This document shows, one piece after another, positions 1 to 8,171 of a stretch of DNA of 8,470 bases. Position 1 is the stretch's first letter; the number at the start of each line of letters is the position of its first letter. The stretch lies in the NCBI GenBank assembly GCA_015488855.1, contig WFMY01000257.1, positions 1 to 8,470 on the forward strand, given 5' to 3'. Position numbers and translations under genes: made by a program. The stretch is from Helicobacteraceae bacterium. GTDB lineage: Bacteria > Campylobacterota > Campylobacteria > Campylobacterales > Sulfurimonadaceae. The notes under the pieces were generated by a model that was not told the DNA's origin, searched no databases, and saw nothing but the letters and a program-made list of their open reading frames with translations.

Positions 1-26
1 ATATCTCTCTTTACTAACACACATAC

Positions 27-704
27 TTATTTTACCTTCACTAAAGTTGCAGTCAAGTTATCATCAGATTTTCCGGAAAGAACTTTTGTAGTCATTAAAG
101 AGATACCCTGTTGCAAATTTTTTTGTTTCATCCCCTCTCTTATTTGAGCCGTTGAGAGATTATCATAAAAGCCGTCACTACATAATAAGTATATATCATC
201 CGATTTAACTTCAAATTTTTTAATCTCCAATGAAAATTCTCCTGGAGCACATAATGCTTTTGTCAATGCCTTCCGTTCCCCTTTCTCATCATGAATACTT
301 CTAGCATGGTCATTTGTCACCAAAGAGAGTGTTTCATCACGAAATACATAACAGCGGCTATCGCCTGAATGTATACTTGCTGCTTTGCTATTTTCGATCA
401 GTAATAGAACGAGTGTTGTTCCTATCATTGCATTACTGCCAAGTTTATGAACTTTTTTTTGTAGTATCCTATGAATATTATAAAACTGTGATGTTATTGC
501 ATCTATTTTGTGTTCAAAAGTACCCTGTAGTTCTATACGTTCAAAAATATCTGTCACTAAATGACTTGCAAAATTTCCCTCTTGATGTCCGCCCATTCCG
601 TCACACACAATCCACAAACCTTGTGTATCATTCGAAAAATAGGAATCTTCATTATTCATTCTAATATGTCCAGGGTGTGTAAACGAATGACTCTGGCAAA
701 CCAT
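27..704 (-). CDS. pppA: PP2C-type Ser/Thr protein phosphatase, T6SS regulator PppA (225 aa)
   Basis: A complete PP2C/PPM phosphatase domain fills the protein. The metal-binding motifs are all present: RMNNED (15-20), DGMGG (35-39), GTT (95-97), GDSR (114-117), CSDGFYDNL (175-183) and DDN (214-216), so it should be an active Mn/Mg-dependent phosphatase. No signal peptide or membrane segment is seen; it should act in the cytosol. In P. aeruginosa, PppA removes phosphate from the FHA protein and opposes the kinase PpkA to limit T6SS assembly. Its place directly after tssM, in the same operon as tagH, points to the same role; that is inference. It is not fused to a TagF domain, as happens in some other bacteria. 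The ATG overlaps the tssM stop (TAATG), with AAAGGT (718..713) 8 bases upstream. Positions 1-26, downstream, show no terminator-like hairpin, so the operon probably continues. Confidence 0.9.
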   Translation of the reverse strand: MVCQSHSFTHPGHIRMNNEDSYFSNDTQGLWIVCDGMGGHQEGNFASHLVTDIFERIELQGTFEHKIDAITSQFYNIHRILQKKVHKLGSNAMIGTTLVLLLIENSKAASIHSGDSRCYVFRDETLSLVTNDHARSIHDEKGERKALTKALCAPGEFSLEIKKFEVKSDDIYLLCSDGFYDNLSTAQIREGMKQKNLQQGISLMTTKVLSGKSDDNLTATLVKVK

Positions 705-3700
705 TACAGATTACCTTTGAGTTTAAATGATTTCAGTGGATTATCTTTTATATACATTTTTGTTGCACGTCCTCTAACAACAAAAGAACCATTATAACGT
801 TGCTTTTTATATTCAGCTAAAATAGATTCTGTGCCTTGTCTTTTTTTATGACCTTTGACTTTAAATTTATTTAACAGTTTAAATATTGCCCACTCTCCAT
901 TCAGTGAAACATTTCCAACCCTTTTCATAGCAAGGTTAGAGATACTAAAGGAAGCCATACTATCTGGACTCTCTGCAGGCCAAATAAGTTTTGTTGTTTT
1001 TATAGGGCCATGTTCATAAATAATATATTTAGTATCATAATGTAATTCCATACGAGATAAATTTCTTCCTAAGTCATAAGGCTTAAAATATAAGCTTGTG
1101 CCCAGTAACTCTCCATTATTTGTAAAGAACATTTCTCTAATACGATCTGCTTTAAGCAACTGTTTCATAAAGTATTTGTTAATATAGATAGTACTTCCAT
1201 CAATACTACGATACTTAAATGTGCTATTTCTTATATTTAAACTTACAAAAGTTGCTAGATAATTTTTATAAAAACTATCTAAAATTCCCTCTTTCTTGAA
1301 AAAATCTTCAAAGTTTTGTATTCTTATATCATTTTTTCGACTTTCTCCAGCAAGAGGATAACGCCCTCTAATCTTATCATTATAAAAACTCATAACATTT
1401 TGCTTATACTGACTATTAATATATTTTTTTGTCTGTATTAGTAAATACTTCCAATCATTTTTTAAAGCATTCTTGAACCATCTATCAATAGGTCTTGGTA
1501 GGGCTGAAATATGCATTATTATAGGCTCATGATGTCCTGAAATTCTATTTATAACAATCTCATATGCATCTTTAGCCGGTGTGACTGAACCGTAAATTGA
1601 TGTCATTTCCTGATAAACATTGTTTAACTTCAACATTGCAGTTGCCAGTTTTGGTGTAGGCCTGCCGTTTTTATCAATAAGACGGTTATATTTATCAAAA
1701 TATTCTCTAATATTTTTCACACTTGTACTGTTAGTGATTTTTTTAGCTTTTTCAATTGCATTTTTTGAAGCTATTGAAGCAGCTTTTGTATTTTTCACTT
1801 TCATTTGTAATTCTTCTGCCGGTGTATAAATCATTGTATTCTCTTTCAATGCCTGGATTACACCTATAATTGGTGAAGTTCCTGATGTTAAAACCGTCAG
1901 CTGATTATTAAGTTCTGAAATAGACCTATAACGAGGGATATCAAGAGCACTTAAAGCATGTACCCAGTAATTTTTATAATCAATAAAATAGTAATTTTGC
2001 ACTTTTGCATACATTTCATTTAATTCAGAATAACTAAGTTTAGTCGAATATCCTACAACCCAGTTATTGGCAACAAGTTTTTTGATAAGTTCTTTTCCAT
2101 CTTTAATAATGATATTTTCAAAACCTTTTTTTGTATAAAAACCAGGTATAGTATAATCGCTTCCTTGAAAAGCAGATGCATATGAGCCCAAGGCAGTAGA
2201 GAATCTAAAATCTGGTAAATTGTTTTTTTGTGCTTCATCTTTTAATTCTTTATACACTAAAGCCTCTGATCCAAATTTAAGTAATTGCTGTCTTGCAACT
2301 TTCATAGTTCCTACATCTAAAGTATAAGGTTTAAAGCCATATTCGAGTAAATATGCAAAATGCTTATTTAGGTCATTTTGCACCGAATTCATATTTGGGT
2401 ATAAATGTGACCATGCTGTTGCCATCCAACCCTTTAAAAACACGTTGTCTCTTTTTGCTTCATTATGCAGCATTGAATATGCTTTTGTACTCTCCCATGT
2501 TAAATCATAATTACCAATATTTGCATATATCTGTGTTTCCATAAATTTTGCTATACGAGGAAGTAGTATATCATCTAATGCTTCTTTATAGAGTTTTTGC
2601 AATACTTCATTTCTCTTTTCAACTTTGAAACTTGCTATTTCCCATATATGAGTTTTTTCTTGCTCTTTGTTGTAATTTTCAATATTTTCAATCTTATTTA
2701 ATGTAGCAAGGATATCTCTAAAATCTGACTTAGGAGAAATATTTTGTCTTATATTTTTATACTGGATCATATCCCGTTCGGTCTTTGAGAGTAGATCCGA
2801 ATGTACATTAAAATCATGGACCCAATATATTGTCGCAACAGAGACAATCAAGACAGAAACTAGGATTGCAATGGTATTTTTAACCCTTTGGTTCTTTTTA
2901 TAATTTGTGTCCATTTTAACAATATCCGCTTCTGGAAAAATAATGTCTGAGAGTAGTTTTTTAATAAACATACTCTTTTTAGGCTCCATAGAAGATAAAG
3001 AACTCTCTTCAAACTCTTGATGGACAATTGCATCTGCATTGTATGCAGATATAGAAGTGAAATAAATTCCTCGTAACATTAACGGTTTGCGATAACGTGT
3101 TTTAGCAAACCCAATATCAACAAAAGTATTTAATTTCTCAAACAATTGCGAAAATTCATTACAAAACAAAAGAATTTTTGATTTCGCATCAGGATCCCAC
3201 TCTTTATTAATTTTATCAATAACATTACTGTTAAGTCTTTCTAACAACTCTTCAAGTTTGGGTTGTATGATAGACTTATCAATACTCTCTTCATCATCAT
3301 CAAAAGTAATCCCTAACACTTCATCTTTTTCTTCTTCACTTATGTTAGAAAAATATTCGTTAAATCCTTTAATCTTATCTGTTTTCGTCACTAAAAGATA
3401 GATAGGAATATTAGACATAAAGGAATGAGCAAGTTCATCAAAACGTTCTCGTAAATCTTTTATATATGTCTCAAGTTCTTTTGTGTTTTTTTCGAGTAGT
3501 GTGTCAACACTTACTGTCAAGATAACACCATTAATAGGTCTTTTCCATCTTTTTTTCCCTAAAAGTTTTAAAAAAGTACTCCAAATAATCGAGTTCTCTT
3601 CAGAATCATTTGTTGAAATAAAGTTACCCGGCATATCAATAAAAATAGCATGTTCTGCAAAATACCATTGAAAAGACTTTGTTTCAGCATTTTCTTTGAC

Positions 3701-4180
3701 ACTTCTGTTGTCATAATTAATATTTAAGGGAAAATCCAAACCGGAATTCTCCAGCATACAGGTTTTTCCTTCTGTTTGTGCTCCTACAAGTAAATACCAT
3801 GGTAATTCATAGCCGGCAGTTTTCTTATTTTTATAAATACTTGAATTTTTTACAATTCTTGTTGCTTCATTGAAACGAGTCTTCAAATCTTGTATTTTGT
3901 CTTTTAGAACATTTGAGTATTTTTTATGCTTTTTATATGAATCAAGTTTAGCCCGTATTTTTTCTTTTGTCTCATCCCGAATAAGTAGGCTATATAACAT
4001 AACAAAAAACGTAGGTATAAAAAATACTATGGATGCAATTAGCCATCGAAAGGTTAAGTCTTCAAATGAAAGAAAAAGATACGGTGACACAAACATAATC
4101 AGTAGTGCCATTATAAATGCAATGGCTATAATCCAGAATATTGCACTTTTAAAAATTGCAGATTTTTGAAACTTACTCAT
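704..4180 (-). CDS. tssM: T6SS inner-membrane protein TssM, IcmF type (1158 aa)
   Basis: TssM is the large inner-membrane protein that spans the periplasm and forms the channel scaffold with TssL and TssJ. Two transmembrane helices lie near the N-terminus (about 10-35 and 45-67) and a third at about 434-453, with a cytosolic GTPase-like domain between them. In that domain I see a Walker A/P-loop GAQTEGKT (133-140) with K139 intact, a DxxG motif DMPG (182-185), and TKTD (265-268) in the position of the (N/T)KxD motif. IcmF landmarks follow: LRGIYFTS (369-376) and FIKKLLSDIIFPEADIV (405-421). The periplasmic part runs from about 455 to the end, with the usual C-terminal beta-rich TssJ-binding region containing GEWAIFKLL and a final NPLKSFKL. 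Length is typical. AAGGA (4190..4186) precedes the ATG by 5 bases. The start overlaps tssL by 8 bases and the stop shares one base with the pppA ATG. Confidence 0.95.
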   Translation of the reverse strand: MSKFQKSAIFKSAIFWIIAIAFIMALLIMFVSPYLFLSFEDLTFRWLIASIVFFIPTFFVMLYSLLIRDETKEKIRAKLDSYKKHKKYSNVLKDKIQDLKTRFNEATRIVKNSSIYKNKKTAGYELPWYLLVGAQTEGKTCMLENSGLDFPLNINYDNRSVKENAETKSFQWYFAEHAIFIDMPGNFISTNDSEENSIIWSTFLKLLGKKRWKRPINGVILTVSVDTLLEKNTKELETYIKDLRERFDELAHSFMSNIPIYLLVTKTDKIKGFNEYFSNISEEEKDEVLGITFDDDEESIDKSIIQPKLEELLERLNSNVIDKINKEWDPDAKSKILLFCNEFSQLFEKLNTFVDIGFAKTRYRKPLMLRGIYFTSISAYNADAIVHQEFEESSLSSMEPKKSMFIKKLLSDIIFPEADIVKMDTNYKKNQRVKNTIAILVSVLIVSVATIYWVHDFNVHSDLLSKTERDMIQYKNIRQNISPKSDFRDILATLNKIENIENYNKEQEKTHIWEIASFKVEKRNEVLQKLYKEALDDILLPRIAKFMETQIYANIGNYDLTWESTKAYSMLHNEAKRDNVFLKGWMATAWSHLYPNMNSVQNDLNKHFAYLLEYGFKPYTLDVGTMKVARQQLLKFGSEALVYKELKDEAQKNNLPDFRFSTALGSYASAFQGSDYTIPGFYTKKGFENIIIKDGKELIKKLVANNWVVGYSTKLSYSELNEMYAKVQNYYFIDYKNYWVHALSALDIPRYRSISELNNQLTVLTSGTSPIIGVIQALKENTMIYTPAEELQMKVKNTKAASIASKNAIEKAKKITNSTSVKNIREYFDKYNRLIDKNGRPTPKLATAMLKLNNVYQEMTSIYGSVTPAKDAYEIVINRISGHHEPIIMHISALPRPIDRWFKNALKNDWKYLLIQTKKYINSQYKQNVMSFYNDKIRGRYPLAGESRKNDIRIQNFEDFFKKEGILDSFYKNYLATFVSLNIRNSTFKYRSIDGSTIYINKYFMKQLLKADRIREMFFTNNGELLGTSLYFKPYDLGRNLSRMELHYDTKYIIYEHGPIKTTKLIWPAESPDSMASFSISNLAMKRVGNVSLNGEWAIFKLLNKFKVKGHKKRQGTESILAEYKKQRYNGSFVVRGRATKMYIKDNPLKSFKLKGNL

Positions 4181-5096
4181 TCAAATCCTTTATTATACCT
4201 TCAGCCGGTATATTAGTCGGCCCTGTCTTCACATTTGAAATAACAGCTTTTTTTTCATTAACATATTGCTGATGTTCTGTTTGCAGGAATTTTAAAGTTG
4301 AATCCTCTTTATTTACAAGAGAAAATGTCAATATCGTATAAATTAAACCCAATACAACAACAATTCCAAGGGCTAAAATTTGATAGGATGTTTTATGCAG
4401 TAAATGATTAGCTTTTGCAGATGATTTTTGGGAAGTGTAAAATTTTTTACTCTCTCGTATCTGCATTGTTTTCATTTGTCTATATAAACTGTCTGTAATC
4501 GCATCAAGTTCTTGTTTTCCTCGATTTTTGATTTTATACTTTCCTTCAAACCCTAGGGCTAAAGAGATATATATAATCTCAAGAAGATCCAAATATTTTG
4601 CAGGTGCACGTAAAAGTTGATCAAGTATTTGAAAAAATTTATCCCCTCCATATGTTTCATTGTAAAAATGCCCTAAAAGACTTGAATTCGCCCAGCTGTT
4701 CTCTTTCCCCCAGTATGTAGTATTGATCATCTCGTCTGTAAATGTACATAGAATATAGCGGGCAAGCATAACTTGTGGATTTTCAAGACCAAGTTTTAGT
4801 GATGCGTTTGTAAAATACTCTATATCTTCAATCAATATACTTCTTACTTCAGTAAGACTCCCAATATCATAAGAATTTTGTAATATATTAATTTCTCTGA
4901 ATATATCCGCAGATAAAACAACAAAAGAGTTTGTACTGCCTTCATAAAAATTATCATTGAAATTAACTTTAGCTCTTGTCATGGCGGTATTTTTAAAATT
5001 TTGATACCCCTCATGTCTGTTATTAAAATTAGTCAAGGTATTATTTGACTGTGTAACCGGAACCATAATTGTTTTATTAGATGAACTGTTTGTCAT
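4173..5096 (-). CDS. tssL: T6SS inner-membrane protein TssL, DotU/IcmH type (307 aa)
   Basis: TssL is the tail-anchored inner-membrane component that binds TssM and docks the baseplate via TssK. The cytosolic DotU-like domain covers about residues 55-205. It has the diagnostic stretch CTFTDEMINTTYWG (117-130; usual AxxDExxLxTxWG), then SWANSSLLGHFYNETYGGDK (the usual SLLxxFHNETxGGExFF pattern) and LLEIIYISLALGFEGKY (usual YxCLxLGFxGKY). One transmembrane helix is at about 238-260 (ILALGIVVVLGLIYTILTFSL), followed by a short periplasmic tail. No OmpA-like peptidoglycan-binding domain is fused, so this is the short form. The first 40 residues are Asn/Ser/Thr-rich and look disordered. A good ribosome binding site (GGAG at 5105..5102, 5 bases before the ATG) supports the start. 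The stop overlaps the tssM start by 8 bases. Confidence 0.94.
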   Translation of the reverse strand: MTNSSSNKTIMVPVTQSNNTLTNFNNRHEGYQNFKNTAMTRAKVNFNDNFYEGSTNSFVVLSADIFREINILQNSYDIGSLTEVRSILIEDIEYFTNASLKLGLENPQVMLARYILCTFTDEMINTTYWGKENSWANSSLLGHFYNETYGGDKFFQILDQLLRAPAKYLDLLEIIYISLALGFEGKYKIKNRGKQELDAITDSLYRQMKTMQIRESKKFYTSQKSSAKANHLLHKTSYQILALGIVVVLGLIYTILTFSLVNKEDSTLKFLQTEHQQYVNEKKAVISNVKTGPTNIPAEGIIKDLNE

Positions 5097-5109
5097 TTAC
5101 TCTCCATAT

Positions 5110-6438
5110 TTAATTGTTTCGTATTGCCCAAAGTGTATATGCTACACTTGGAAGTTCACCTGAAAGATGAAAAGCAAAGCCACCTGAACTTATAAGTTTT
5201 TCTTTATCCTCAGTGTTCATTTCAAGCTGGAAATACAGATAATTTACTTTATATGGAATTTGTCTAGGTGCAGAGGCTAAAGACTTAAGTTTAAAGCCTG
5301 CTAAATGATAATTAACAAGGTCTCGAATAGTTTCAATACTGCCAATTTTTAGATTAGCAAGTAATAATTTTTTTAACTTATCACTGTCCATATCTGCTTT
5401 AATTGCTAAAATAAAACTTGATGATGTCACCATAGACTTTTCAGAAATTTTTGCCGTATAAATTCCATATTTCTGTTTTTGAATTGGTAATGCTATACTG
5501 TTTTGTTCAAGTACCATACTCAACATATTTTCTAATTCTTTGAGTAAAATATTAAAACTTTCGCCCTGATTTTTATGATTATAAGTAAATTCTTCGAGAA
5601 GCTTTTTTTCTTTCTTCATAAAAACTGCAAGTTCAGAAGCTAAAGAGCTTAATTCCAAAAACATATCTGCAGGATGAATACGATCTTGAGTCATATAATA
5701 ATAAAGGCGTGATTGTGTTTTGTTTAGCAGTTGCAACATTAAGTAGTCACCCAATTCTGTTGATTGAACATTCGAGTCACTTAGTTTTTCAGCAAGTTTT
5801 TCTGTTCTATATTTTAGGGTATTTACTAGCTCTTTTAACTTTACAAGCAAATCTTTTGCTTGATGTAAATGTAAGTATGTAGGTATGTAATTTGTATCTA
5901 AAGTTAAACCACCACTTGTACCAACATCTCCAATATTTCCCAATTTTATTGCTGTATAACCTTCATTAATATCTTCTTCTAACAATATTTTAAAATTATA
6001 TTGTGAAACTAAAATATCACTATGACTATTTTCACCACTGTTACTATTAGAAATATTTTCAAGGTTTTTCCCAATAGAACGGGTCAGTATATTTCTTTGA
6101 TTTGAAAAATGCACTTCATCATTTTTTGGCATGGTTATAGGAAGTGCTAAATAAAATGCTTTTAGATTATCTTCTGCGCTAATGTCCAAATTCAGTGAAT
6201 CTAATGATGAATCAACTTCAAACAGTGTTCCATCAGGTAAAACTCCCGATGCACTTTTCAAAACTATTTTACCCAGGCTAAGGTAATGATTGTCTATCTC
6301 CAAATCAAATAGCCCCCATGCATGAGGGATTAACTCTTTGGTTCTTTGACTTAATTCATAAGAAAAATAACGTTCATTTTGTTGAAAATGCTGCGGACGT
6401 AAAAAAAGCCCCTCTTTCCAAACGACTCTATATTCCAT
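5110..6438 (-). CDS. tssK: T6SS baseplate protein TssK (442 aa)
   Basis: TssK is the trimeric cytosolic baseplate subunit that links the TssEFG wedge complex to the TssL/TssM cytoplasmic domains. The N-terminus MEYRVVWKEGLFLRPQHFQQ is the family hallmark (VVWxEGMFLxPQHFQQ). This is why I start at the ATG at 6438 rather than five codons upstream at 6453, where the extra residues MARRL have no counterpart in the family. Later recognisable stretches include LPDGTLFEVDSS in the N-terminal shell domain, a helical middle with QSRLYYYMTQDRIHPADMFLELSSLASEL, a C-terminal domain with PRQIPYKVNYLYFQLE, and the ending LPSVAYTLWAIRNN (usual FPxxxLELWAI). Length is typical of TssK. It overlaps tssJ by 11 bases and is followed by tssL after 13 bases. 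No truncation or frameshift is seen. Confidence 0.95.
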   Translation of the reverse strand: MEYRVVWKEGLFLRPQHFQQNERYFSYELSQRTKELIPHAWGLFDLEIDNHYLSLGKIVLKSASGVLPDGTLFEVDSSLDSLNLDISAEDNLKAFYLALPITMPKNDEVHFSNQRNILTRSIGKNLENISNSNSGENSHSDILVSQYNFKILLEEDINEGYTAIKLGNIGDVGTSGGLTLDTNYIPTYLHLHQAKDLLVKLKELVNTLKYRTEKLAEKLSDSNVQSTELGDYLMLQLLNKTQSRLYYYMTQDRIHPADMFLELSSLASELAVFMKKEKKLLEEFTYNHKNQGESFNILLKELENMLSMVLEQNSIALPIQKQKYGIYTAKISEKSMVTSSSFILAIKADMDSDKLKKLLLANLKIGSIETIRDLVNYHLAGFKLKSLASAPRQIPYKVNYLYFQLEMNTEDKEKLISSGGFAFHLSGELPSVAYTLWAIRNN

Positions 6439-6883
6439 TAATCTTCTCGCCATCTATTTTTAAATCTACAACATTATGTGCATCTTTTTTAAGGTCAATA
6501 ACATAACGCCAAGTCGTATTTGCATCTAAATTTCTAAAATTTGCAATAATTCCAAGAAAACGTGCTTTTTTGTCAAATAAAATTTTATACACTTGCTCTT
6601 GATTAGGAATAATTACATGCTTTGTTTGCGAAATCAAGTCACTGTTTAATTTGTCTTTAGAATTATCAACTAGTGTCCAATAATCTAATTTTGAAAACTG
6701 CTCTGCTGAATCTAATTCATAAAAGTTCAGCATTAAAGGTGACGAGATATTATTGTTATCTGGGTTAATGTTCTTACCGCTTTTAAGTGTTAAATCCATA
6801 TAAGTTGGTTTTGCACCACAAGCACTCATCCCAACTGTTATTAAAAGGGCTGCTGTCATTTGTATTGCTATTTTTTTTATCAT
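6428..6883 (-). CDS. tssJ: T6SS outer-membrane lipoprotein TssJ (151 aa)
   Basis: TssJ is the lipoprotein that holds the TssJ-TssM-TssL membrane complex to the outer membrane by binding the periplasmic end of TssM. From the chosen start the protein begins MIKKIAIQMTAALLITVGMS, a lipoprotein signal peptide with lipobox M19-S20-A21-C22. The mature part follows the family pattern: a strand with NINPDNNNISSPLMLNFYEL (usual form VNPxxxGxxxPVxVRxYxL), then SAEQFSKLDYWTLVD, a DLIS segment, and ARFLGIIANFRNLDANTTWR, the usual LGVVAxFRDLDxxxWR signature. Length is normal for the family. An in-frame ATG eight codons upstream (6907) is disfavoured by the ribosome binding site and by the signal peptide. 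The gene follows tagH with one base between stop and start, and its 3' end overlaps the likely tssK start by 11 bases. Confidence 0.92.
   Translation of the reverse strand: MIKKIAIQMTAALLITVGMSACGAKPTYMDLTLKSGKNINPDNNNISSPLMLNFYELDSAEQFSKLDYWTLVDNSKDKLNSDLISQTKHVIIPNQEQVYKILFDKKARFLGIIANFRNLDANTTWRYVIDLKKDAHNVVDLKIDGEKINGI
6443..6448 (-). promoter_or_regulatory. Probable weak ribosome binding site for tssK
   Basis: GAGAAG sits 4 bases upstream of the ATG at 6438..6436, within the last codons of tssJ. The alternative in-frame ATG at 6453 has only A/T-rich sequence before it. The match to the consensus is modest, so tssK translation may rely on coupling to tssJ, whose stop codon (6430..6428) lies just inside tssK. 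Confidence 0.45.
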
Positions 6884-6884
6884 T

Positions 6885-8171
6885 TTAAAGTCCTTGTCTT
6901 GTTTCATGTGTTTGTAATTTTAAACTGTATGAGATTTTCTCATACTCTTTTTTTAAGTCATCTTTTACCATCTTTACTCCATCTTCAGGATTTTCATTTA
7001 ATCCTTTAAACATATCTACATATGCTCTCCACAATAACTGCTGTTTTGGCATAACACCACGTAACATGCCATTTGCTTCAAATCTATACTCTAAATTTTT
7101 AGGTGAAAATTTCGCAAGTGCAATATTCATAACACTCTTACTTGCATTATGTAAAGCTATTGAGTGCATATCAATTTCATTAAAAGATTTTTTAATAGCC
7201 TCTGAAATATTCATCATTCCAAGCATGCTGCCACCTTGCTGATTTTGTAGTAGCTTGATAGCTGAAGAGCCGAGCTTCAATGGATTTGAGTTATTTGTAT
7301 CTATGTGGGTACTGGCTAAATTCAAATCTTCTTTCACTTTATCTTTAATTTCCAAAGAGTTTTTTAAAGAATCGAATGTTGCATTAATAATATCACCCAA
7401 CTCATTCATGAGCCTATCTCTTTCATTTTGCTTGAGTATTGTGATTTGTAAGCCTAATTTTGACTCTAATATTTTGATAGAACTTTCTAAAGCACTTGGA
7501 TTTTGTTGAATATTTGGCTGGCTCTTTTGTAGTTTTTCTATTTTAATTTCTGGTTCTATATGTACATAATTTGGTACTGAAACATGTTCTTCAAATACTT
7601 CTTCACTTGTAGTAATCTCTGCTTCAACATCTGTAGAAATATCCTCCGATGGACTCAAAAAATCTCCAAAATCGATTTCAGGTATGAGGTTTTCTTCTTT
7701 TTCTTCTAGATCAAAATCATTAGAAAGCTCTGTTTCAATAGAAGTAAAACTACTTGATTGATTATCAAAAATAAAATCATCATTTGGAATCACTCCATCA
7801 TTTACATCACTCTCTTCAAATGTATTGATAATATCACTTTCCGTATAGTCATTATTTGAATAACGTGCTTGTAATTCATGGTCTCCTATGATAAATACAT
7901 CTGATGTATTTATCTTTATAGGATGTCCCTTAGGTAACTTTTTATAAGGATTTTTTAAATATGTCCCATTTGTACTCATATCTTCAATAAAATAAATACC
8001 ATCTTTGTAGATAATATTTGCATGTTGTCCAGATATATAAGAGTTAGGATCAGTTAACACCCAGTCATTTGATTCATTACGTCCTATAGTGCAATTTTTA
8101 TGTTCAAAATGAAAATTCCTTTTTGATGCTATGTTTTTCCCATCTTTTACTATATCAAGTATCAAAGTCAT
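6885..8171 (-). CDS. tagH: T6SS FHA-domain protein TagH/Fha (428 aa)
   Basis: Cytosolic regulatory/scaffold protein of T6SS whose FHA domain binds phosphothreonine. The FHA domain is at about residues 5-103 with all signature positions visible: G30-R31, S47 and H50 (SGQH), and N68-G69 in STNGT. The wording GRNESNDWVLTDPNSYIS is typical of T6SS FHA proteins. Residues 104-200 form an extremely acidic linker (about 30 Asp/Glu and a single Lys), probably disordered. Residues about 225-418 form the helical C-terminal domain typical of type VI FHA proteins, including NPLKL (296-300) and a segment SEAIKKSFNEIDMHSIAL. In P. aeruginosa Fha1 is phosphorylated by PpkA and dephosphorylated by PppA; a PppA-like gene is in this operon. 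The start has a clear ribosome binding site. The TAA stop is one base before the preferred tssJ ATG. Confidence 0.93.
   Translation of the reverse strand: MTLILDIVKDGKNIASKRNFHFEHKNCTIGRNESNDWVLTDPNSYISGQHANIIYKDGIYFIEDMSTNGTYLKNPYKKLPKGHPIKINTSDVFIIGDHELQARYSNNDYTESDIINTFEESDVNDGVIPNDDFIFDNQSSSFTSIETELSNDFDLEEKEENLIPEIDFGDFLSPSEDISTDVEAEITTSEEVFEEHVSVPNYVHIEPEIKIEKLQKSQPNIQQNPSALESSIKILESKLGLQITILKQNERDRLMNELGDIINATFDSLKNSLEIKDKVKEDLNLASTHIDTNNSNPLKLGSSAIKLLQNQQGGSMLGMMNISEAIKKSFNEIDMHSIALHNASKSVMNIALAKFSPKNLEYRFEANGMLRGVMPKQQLLWRAYVDMFKGLNENPEDGVKMVKDDLKKEYEKISYSLKLQTHETRQGL
6890..6895 (-). promoter_or_regulatory. Ribosome binding site that decides the tssJ start
   Basis: AAGGAC lies 6 bases upstream of the ATG at 6883..6881, inside the last codons of tagH. 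An upstream in-frame ATG at 6907 has no comparable site and would put eight charged residues (MKQDKDFK) before the signal peptide. The site therefore supports the shorter tssJ product. Confidence 0.7.

Noticed and set aside
1..26. Terminator after pppA
   Set aside because: No inverted repeat followed by a T run is visible on the minus strand in the 26 bases available.
314..664. Plus-strand open frame of 116 codons opposite pppA
   Set aside because: It lies antisense to a complete PP2C gene with all catalytic motifs and its translation shows no recognisable domain.
561..797. Plus-strand open frame of 78 codons across the tssM/pppA junction
   Set aside because: It is antisense to two confident genes and has no recognisable protein features.
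2053..2238. Minus-strand 61-codon frame inside tssM
   Set aside because: It overlaps tssM in another frame, while tssM itself reads through without interruption; there is no sign of a frameshift.
3870..4169. Plus-strand open frame of 99 codons opposite the tssM N-terminus
   Set aside because: It is a shadow of the transmembrane and linker coding sequence of tssM; AT-rich DNA gives many such frames.
7255..7509. Plus-strand open frame of 84 codons opposite tagH
   Set aside because: It is antisense to the helical C-terminal half of tagH and its hydrophobic look comes from complementing charged codons.
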